DNA of 47,749 nt. Origin: Eubacteriales bacterium. Its GTDB lineage: Bacteria > Bacillota > Clostridia > Monoglobales > Firm-18. The stretch lies in assembly GCA_028697835.1 (NCBI GenBank), contig JAQVDK010000004.1, positions 1 through 47,749 on the forward strand, in the 5' to 3' direction. Under the pieces are notes generated by a model, which was not told the origin of the DNA, searched no databases, and saw only the letters and a program-made list of their open reading frames with translations. Numbering within the stretch: position 1 is the stretch's first letter; each line of letters opens with the position of its first letter. Below are positions 44,096 to 47,749 of this stretch, in pieces. A program made the translations under genes and the position numbers.

Positions 44096-44569
44096 GTGGT
44101 TAAATCACATGAGCTTGGGCATGAGGATAATAAGATTAAAGATGTTATAACCTTTGACGAAGGGCTTCCCGGGTTTGAACATCTAAAAAGCTTTGTTCTT
44201 TTAAATCCTCAGAAAGATTTGCCTTTTAAATACCTGCAAAGCACCAAAGAGCCGTCAATTGCATTGGTTGTTGTAGACCCATATCTGTATATAGAAGAAT
44301 ACTCTTTTAATATAGATGAAGATGTTATAGGTGCTTTGGAAATTAAAGAGCCTTGCGATGTTTTGGTTCTGTCAGTTATGGTTATACCGGAGGACATTAG
44401 AAAAATGTCTATAAATCTTGCAGCTCCCATAATAATTAACACTAAAAATCTCAAAGGGAAGCAACTGATACTTCAAGACGAAAAATACGAAATAAGGTTT
44501 CCCGTTTATGAGGCTTATAAAAATCTAATATGTCGGGAGGCCAAAGCAAATGCTTGTTCTGACGCGTAA
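44096..44569 (+). CDS. fliW: Flagellar assembly factor FliW
   Basis: Beta-barrel protein, 157 residues, that binds either flagellin or CsrA and so couples flagellin translation to secretion. Typical blocks: ITFDEGLPGFEHLKSFVLL and INLAAPIIINTKNLKGKQLI. GTG start with AAGAGG upstream. The end overlaps csrA by 20 nt. It relieves CsrA repression of the flagellin encoded at 44953. Confidence 0.95.
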   Translation: MVKSHELGHEDNKIKDVITFDEGLPGFEHLKSFVLLNPQKDLPFKYLQSTKEPSIALVVVDPYLYIEEYSFNIDEDVIGALEIKEPCDVLVLSVMVIPEDIRKMSINLAAPIIINTKNLKGKQLILQDEKYEIRFPVYEAYKNLICREAKANACSDA

Positions 44570-44768
44570 AAAAGGGGAGGCAATTTTAATCGGAGATGGT
44601 ATAACCGTAACCGTCATAGAAAGCGATGGCGAAAAGGTCAAGCTGGGCATAGATGCGCCTCGCAATGTTTCGATACTCAGAAAAGAACTTTTGGTCGAAA
44701 CCATAAACTTAAACATTGAATCAGCAAGCTCAAAGAAGGATATATTGGAAAAATTGGAAGGTATATAA
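44550..44768 (+). CDS. csrA: Translational regulator CsrA
   Basis: RNA-binding homodimer of 72 residues that blocks ribosome access at GGA-containing hairpins. MLVLTRKKGEAILIGDGITV and VKLGIDAPRNVSILRKE are diagnostic. ATG with CGGGAGG in the end of fliW. The next gene's leader carries likely binding sites. Confidence 0.97.
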   Translation: MLVLTRKKGEAILIGDGITVTVIESDGEKVKLGIDAPRNVSILRKELLVETINLNIESASSKKDILEKLEGI

Positions 44769-44786
44769 TTTTTTTAAAAATTGCTA

Positions 44787-44814
44787 TAAAGTTTTATGTA
44801 AAAATGTACGATAT
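44787..44814 (+). promoter_or_regulatory. Sigma-28 promoter of the flagellin gene
   Basis: TAAA (44787-44790), a 16-bp spacer, then TACGATAT (44807-44814), matching 6 of 8 positions of GCCGATAT. It would initiate near 44821 and give a flagellin leader of about 130 nt, fitting SigD control of the filament gene. Confidence 0.7.
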
Positions 44815-44830
44815 AATTATTGAAAGTTGA

Positions 44831-44896
44831 AACAGTTTTAATTTTGCTTTTGCACGGTAGGGCCCCCGCTTGCAAAAAGCAAGAGGAAAACTGGTT
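44831..44896 (+). promoter_or_regulatory. Composite hairpin in the flagellin leader
   Basis: AACAGTTTT (44831-44839) pairs with AAAACTGGTT (44887-44896), enclosing an inner stem of GCTTTTGCA (44846-44854) with TGCAAAAAGC (44871-44880), one base bulged in each. The apical loop is GC-rich (GGTAGGGCCCCCG). It may stabilise the abundant flagellin mRNA. It does not match a cyclic-di-GMP riboswitch by eye. Confidence 0.55.
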
Positions 44897-44909
44897 TAAT
44901 TTAAATTAA

Positions 44910-44945
44910 GGGCAAGGACGCCCGAATTAAAAAAATCAAGGAGGA
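44910..44945 (+). promoter_or_regulatory. Predicted CsrA-binding sites in the flagellin leader
   Basis: GGGC (44910-44913) and GCCC (44920-44923) form a stem with the hexaloop AAGGAC, a textbook CsrA site with GGA in the loop; an AATT extension on each side could lengthen it. A second GGA lies in the Shine-Dalgarno CAAGGAGGA about 15 nt downstream (near 44938-44945). This dual-site arrangement is the one by which CsrA represses flagellin in Bacillus. Confidence 0.7.
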
Positions 44946-44952
44946 TTTATTC

Positions 44953-46050
44953 ATGAGAATTATTAACAACCTACAAGCTATGAATGCTACACGTCAGCTA
45001 AACGTTAACACAAACCAAGCTGCAAAATCAATGGAAAAGCTTTCCTCAGGTTATCGCATCAACAGAGCCGGTGACGACGCTGCCGGTCTTGCTATCACAG
45101 AAAAAATGAGAGCTCAAATCAGAGGTCTTAACCAGGCTTCCAAAAACTCACAGGAAGGTATCTCTTTGATTCAAACAGCTGAAGCTGCTTTGAACGAAAC
45201 ACATTCAGTTCTCCAACGTATGAGAGAGCTTGCAGTTCAAGCTGCAACCGGTACATTGCAAGACGAAGACCGTGGCCAAATTGACAAAGAGTTCAAGGAA
45301 TTAATGGCAGAAGTTAATGACATTGCTGAACAAACCCAGTTTAACAAAATGAATCTTTTGGATGGTACATTTGGCACTAAAATTGCAAGTGACTCACAAC
45401 TGAAAGCTGAAGAGTCAGGACCAATTACTGCAATTAATCTAAGCGGTGCAAAATCAGGTACTGTGTACACTTTAACAAATGGTGCTTCTGGTGAACTTAC
45501 ATTGTCAGCAGGTGGTGTTAGCCAGACAATTACCGGATTAGGTGATACATACTCCGGTACAGTTAATTTTGATATATTAGGCATTTCATTAACACTTGAA
45601 GGTGCTGATTTAGATGCAGATTCCGGTTTAGGAGGAGGCATTAAAACTGATAGCAACGCTCAAGTTAATATTCAAACAGGTGCTAACGAAGGTGAAACCT
45701 TAACACTTTCTATCGAAGATATGACTGCTAATGGTCTTGGCATTTCTGATGCAAATACACTAACAGCAGAAAATGCTGCTAATGCTATTACTTTAATTGA
45801 AGATGCTATCAAATTAGTATCTGACGAAAGAGCTAAGCTTGGTGCTACTCAAAACAGACTTGAATACAAGATTAAGAACCTTAACTCTTCAGCTGAAAAT
45901 CTACAATCTGCTGAATCCGGTATTCGTGACGTTGATATGGCAACCGAAATGGTTAACTACACAAAGAATGAAATATTGCAACAAGCTGCTCAAGCTATGC
46001 TTTCAAAAGCTAATTTGGCTCCACAAAGCATCCTTCAGCTACTAAGATAA
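44953..46050 (+). CDS. hag: Flagellin
   Basis: Filament subunit, 365 residues. The D0/D1 N-terminus (MRIINNLQAMNATRQLNVN..., SSGYRINRAGDDAAGLAI) and the C-terminus (VDMATEMVNYTKNEILQQAA, ILQLLR) are conserved; the middle, about 140-265, is a variable, Ser/Gly/Thr-rich surface domain. Codons end more often in T than in neighbouring genes (GCT, GGT), consistent with high expression. ATG with AAGGAGGA upstream. It has its own sigma-28 promoter and terminator. Confidence 0.97.
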   Translation: MRIINNLQAMNATRQLNVNTNQAAKSMEKLSSGYRINRAGDDAAGLAITEKMRAQIRGLNQASKNSQEGISLIQTAEAALNETHSVLQRMRELAVQAATGTLQDEDRGQIDKEFKELMAEVNDIAEQTQFNKMNLLDGTFGTKIASDSQLKAEESGPITAINLSGAKSGTVYTLTNGASGELTLSAGGVSQTITGLGDTYSGTVNFDILGISLTLEGADLDADSGLGGGIKTDSNAQVNIQTGANEGETLTLSIEDMTANGLGISDANTLTAENAANAITLIEDAIKLVSDERAKLGATQNRLEYKIKNLNSSAENLQSAESGIRDVDMATEMVNYTKNEILQQAAQAMLSKANLAPQSILQLLR

Positions 46051-46080
46051 TCAAAAGTTTGATAAAATTCTAAATAATAA

Positions 46081-46118
46081 AAATCCGGCGCTGTTTTAAA
46101 AATAGCGCCGGATTTTTT
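46081..46118. terminator. Bidirectional Rho-independent terminator
   Basis: AATCCGGCGCT (46082-46092) and AGCGCCGGATT (46104-46114) form an 11-bp stem with T runs on the 3' side of both strands. It ends flagellin transcription on + and should end the converging permease transcript on -. Confidence 0.92.
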
Positions 46119-46150
46119 GTGTAATAATTTATAAAATTAAAATTACTTTT

Positions 46151-47500
46151 TTATTTCTTTTTATTTTCGCCAATGCTAAGGATTGCATTCATTATAATAC
46201 CGAATATTGCAGCCCCTGCAACACAAGGAACTTCTATGCCAAAAAACGGAATATTTCCGCCAAAGCCGTATTGTCCGCCAAGACCAATAATCATAATGGT
46301 AGCAATAATTGCGATGTTCTTGGAGCTAAATAGGTCAACGTTTTTCTCGACCATTATAGCGATACCTTGAGCGGCAATTGCTCCGAACAGATACACTTCA
46401 AGTCCGCCGATAACAGCTTGGGGTATTGAATAAATTATGTTAATCAGCGGTGTAAAGCAAGCTAAAAACATAGCAATTATGGACGCCCAAATTAAAACGG
46501 GAATTGAAAATACTTTTGTAATCGCCATTGCGCTTATGTTCTCGCCGTAATTTGTACCGGCAGGGCCGCCTACAAAGCCGGAAACCATGTCGCCAATACC
46601 GTCACCAATCAGGTTTAGACCAAGCTTGTCCGCTATGTTGTATTTTTTGCTTGAGTTTTTCTTTTTAGCCAGGTCGTTTACATATATATCAAGCTGAAAG
46701 ATATGGGCAGTGGATTCAGGTATTGTTGCGATTGCAATTGGCATAATTGCAGCAACCGCCATAAGCGTTGGCTTGGGAAGGGTGAAGATGGGCATTGTAA
46801 AAACACCTTTTCCGGCAGTTTCGGGAAGGACTTTAAACAAACTAATGCCGGTTGTTTTTTGTATTATAAATGCTACAATGCAGCCAACCAACGGTCCTAA
46901 CAAAAGGGGAATTTGACCCCAAACGCCTTTTAAGTAAACGGAAAACATAATCGTTGCAATCAGTGTTACAAGGGAAACGGTCCATGCCATGTTGGATGCA
47001 AGTTGGGAATCAACAGGTGCTGTTGCCGCATCCTGCATGGCCACTCCCGCTAAAGTAAGACCGATTACCATGGCAATGGGGCCCGTTACAGTGGCAGGAA
47101 GGACTTTTTCTATAGAATCCCTTCCAAAGCGTTTTACAATAAAACCTGCCGCCACAGAAATAAAGCCCGACATAATAATACCAAATTGTGCGATAGAAAT
47201 CTTTTCGTTTAAAGGAAGGCCGGCCAAAGCTTCAGAGCTCATAAGCGCGCCGATTGCCGCCACATATGAAAAGCTTGAGCCGTAATAAAGCGGAATTTTT
47301 CTGCCTGTTATTAAAATGAAGCAAAGAGTTGCCAGTCCGCTGGCAAAAATAGTGGTAGAAATGTGAAAGCCGGTAATTAAAGCCACCGCCACAGTTGCAG
47401 GAAACATTACTATTACCTGTTGGACAGCGTAAAGAAACAGTTTCCAATAAACCGGGCGTTCATCTGGAAGATAACCAATAGTTTGTGTTTTTGTTGACAT
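46151..47500 (-). CDS. uraA: Uracil permease, NCS2 family (UraA/PyrP type)
   Basis: Membrane transporter of 449 residues with about 14 membrane segments, probably bringing in uracil with protons. Typical of UraA: an early QQVIVMFPATVAVAL, then PLYYGSSFSY, the substrate-binding Glu segment PIAIATIPESTAHI, and NYGENISAMAITKVFS. The ribosome site AAGGGGG precedes the ATG on the minus strand. It is unrelated to motility and marks the end of the flagellar region. Xanthine/uracil specificity is by motif only. Confidence 0.9.
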   Translation of the reverse strand: MSTKTQTIGYLPDERPVYWKLFLYAVQQVIVMFPATVAVALITGFHISTTIFASGLATLCFILITGRKIPLYYGSSFSYVAAIGALMSSEALAGLPLNEKISIAQFGIIMSGFISVAAGFIVKRFGRDSIEKVLPATVTGPIAMVIGLTLAGVAMQDAATAPVDSQLASNMAWTVSLVTLIATIMFSVYLKGVWGQIPLLLGPLVGCIVAFIIQKTTGISLFKVLPETAGKGVFTMPIFTLPKPTLMAVAAIMPIAIATIPESTAHIFQLDIYVNDLAKKKNSSKKYNIADKLGLNLIGDGIGDMVSGFVGGPAGTNYGENISAMAITKVFSIPVLIWASIIAMFLACFTPLINIIYSIPQAVIGGLEVYLFGAIAAQGIAIMVEKNVDLFSSKNIAIIATIMIIGLGGQYGFGGNIPFFGIEVPCVAGAAIFGIIMNAILSIGENKKK

Positions 47501-47533
47501 ACAAATCCCCCTTGATTTTTTACATTGGTTCTA

Positions 47534-47562
47534 ATTATATCACAAAATTTTGCCATTGGGAA
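47534..47562 (-). promoter_or_regulatory. Possible promoter of the permease gene
   Basis: Reading the minus strand: TTCCCA (47562-47557), 17-bp spacer, TATAAT (47539-47534). The -10 is perfect and the -35 has 4 of 6 consensus bases. No PyrR-type attenuator is evident in the short leader. Confidence 0.45.
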
Positions 47563-47639
47563 TAGCTTTTTTACAAATTTGTTTTTTTATGTTTAAAATT
47601 CTACAAAAAGCCCAAAAGTATTATTGTTAATTTATCTAC

Positions 47640-47668
47640 TTGACACATGCTTTTATATATAGTAAAAT
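47640..47668 (+). promoter_or_regulatory. Strong sigma-A promoter at the right edge
   Basis: TTGACA (47640-47645), a 17-bp spacer and TAAAAT (47663-47668). It drives the gene that starts at 47744 and is divergent from the permease promoter. Confidence 0.75.
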
Positions 47669-47687
47669 ATGTTTGTGTTTTTCAAGA

Positions 47688-47718
47688 TTCGCCAAATTTC
47701 ACCATGAAATTTGACGAA
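47688..47718. promoter_or_regulatory. Palindrome and Spo0A-like sites in the edge-gene leader
   Basis: CAAATTTC (47693-47700) and GAAATTTG (47706-47713) form an 8-bp inverted repeat with a 5-nt loop. Overlapping it are TTCGCCAAA (47688-47696) and TTTGACGAA (47710-47718), each 8 of 9 to the Spo0A box complement. They lie downstream of the predicted start, a repressor-like position. Confidence 0.35.
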
Positions 47719-47743
47719 AAAACTACTTTGGAGGGATTTTACA

Positions 47744-47749
47744 ATGGAT
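47744..47749 (+). CDS. Start of an unidentified gene cut by the window edge
   Basis: ATG GAT follows GGAGGGATT at good spacing and lies about 70 nt downstream of a strong promoter. Only two codons are present, so the product cannot be named. Confidence 0.6.

Noticed and set aside
44831-44952. Possible cyclic-di-GMP riboswitch in the flagellin leader
   Set aside because: The conserved GEMM core bases and the tetraloop-receptor layout are not seen; CsrA hairpins explain the leader better.

Overview
The window is almost entirely a flagellar and chemotaxis super-cluster from a low-GC Gram-positive bacterium, most likely a member of the Clostridia. The evidence is the fla/che gene order seen in Firmicutes (flgB-flgC-fliE-fliF-fliG-fliH-fliI-fliJ and onward to sigD-swrB), absence of P- and L-ring genes, FliY-type switch protein, CheD and CheX, a FliW-CsrA-flagellin block, strong AGGAGG-like ribosome binding sites, frequent GTG and TTG starts, and an S-layer-homology protein. 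Genus cannot be fixed from sequence reading alone. Sequences resembling Spo0A boxes suggest a lineage with Spo0A.

Layout. 1-442: AT-rich intergenic DNA with a terminator-like hairpin, a GC-rich 14-bp tandem repeat and a sigma-A promoter overlapped by a Spo0A-box-like site. 443-1531: an HD-GYP cyclic-di-GMP phosphodiesterase. 1532-1777: a leader with tandem Spo0A-like boxes, a sigma-A promoter and a perfect 15-bp inverted repeat. 1778-44768: fifty genes on the + strand with no gap over about 110 bp and no convincing terminator. They run: second FliK-like protein, 52-residue FlhB-tail microprotein and lytic transglycosylase; rod, MS-ring, switch, export ATPase and hook genes (flgB to flgE); flbD, fliL, fliM, fliY and the export gate (fliO to flhA); flhF-flhG; a chemotaxis/motor block (cheY, cheD, cheX, a large SLH surface protein, motA, motB, cheW, cheB, cheA, cheW, an MCP, cheR); sigD and a SwrB-like gene; two rod genes; then flgM, flgN, flgK, flgL, fliW, csrA. 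44953-46050: flagellin, with its own sigma-28 promoter and a structured leader carrying CsrA-type sites, ended by a bidirectional terminator. 46151-47500 (- strand): a uracil permease. The right edge holds a sigma-A promoter and the first two codons of another + strand gene.

How it works together. Early genes build the basal body and type III export gate; FliK and FlhB switch export from hook to filament; SigD, held by FlgM until FlgM is exported, turns on flagellin; FliW-CsrA then tunes flagellin translation through the leader. MCP, CheW, CheA and CheY signal to the motor switch, with CheR, CheB, CheD and CheX for adaptation. fliD, fliS and flaG are not in the window.

Most worth a second look: an SLH-anchored Ig-domain protein inside the operon; a FliY whose two phosphatase signatures are both broken, beside a FliM with no CheY-docking peptide; the FliK-like/FlhB-tail pair at the operon head; Spo0A-like boxes at both 5' promoters; and an exact sigma-28 consensus inside the SLH gene. 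No rRNA, tRNA, CRISPR array, IS element or prophage was seen.
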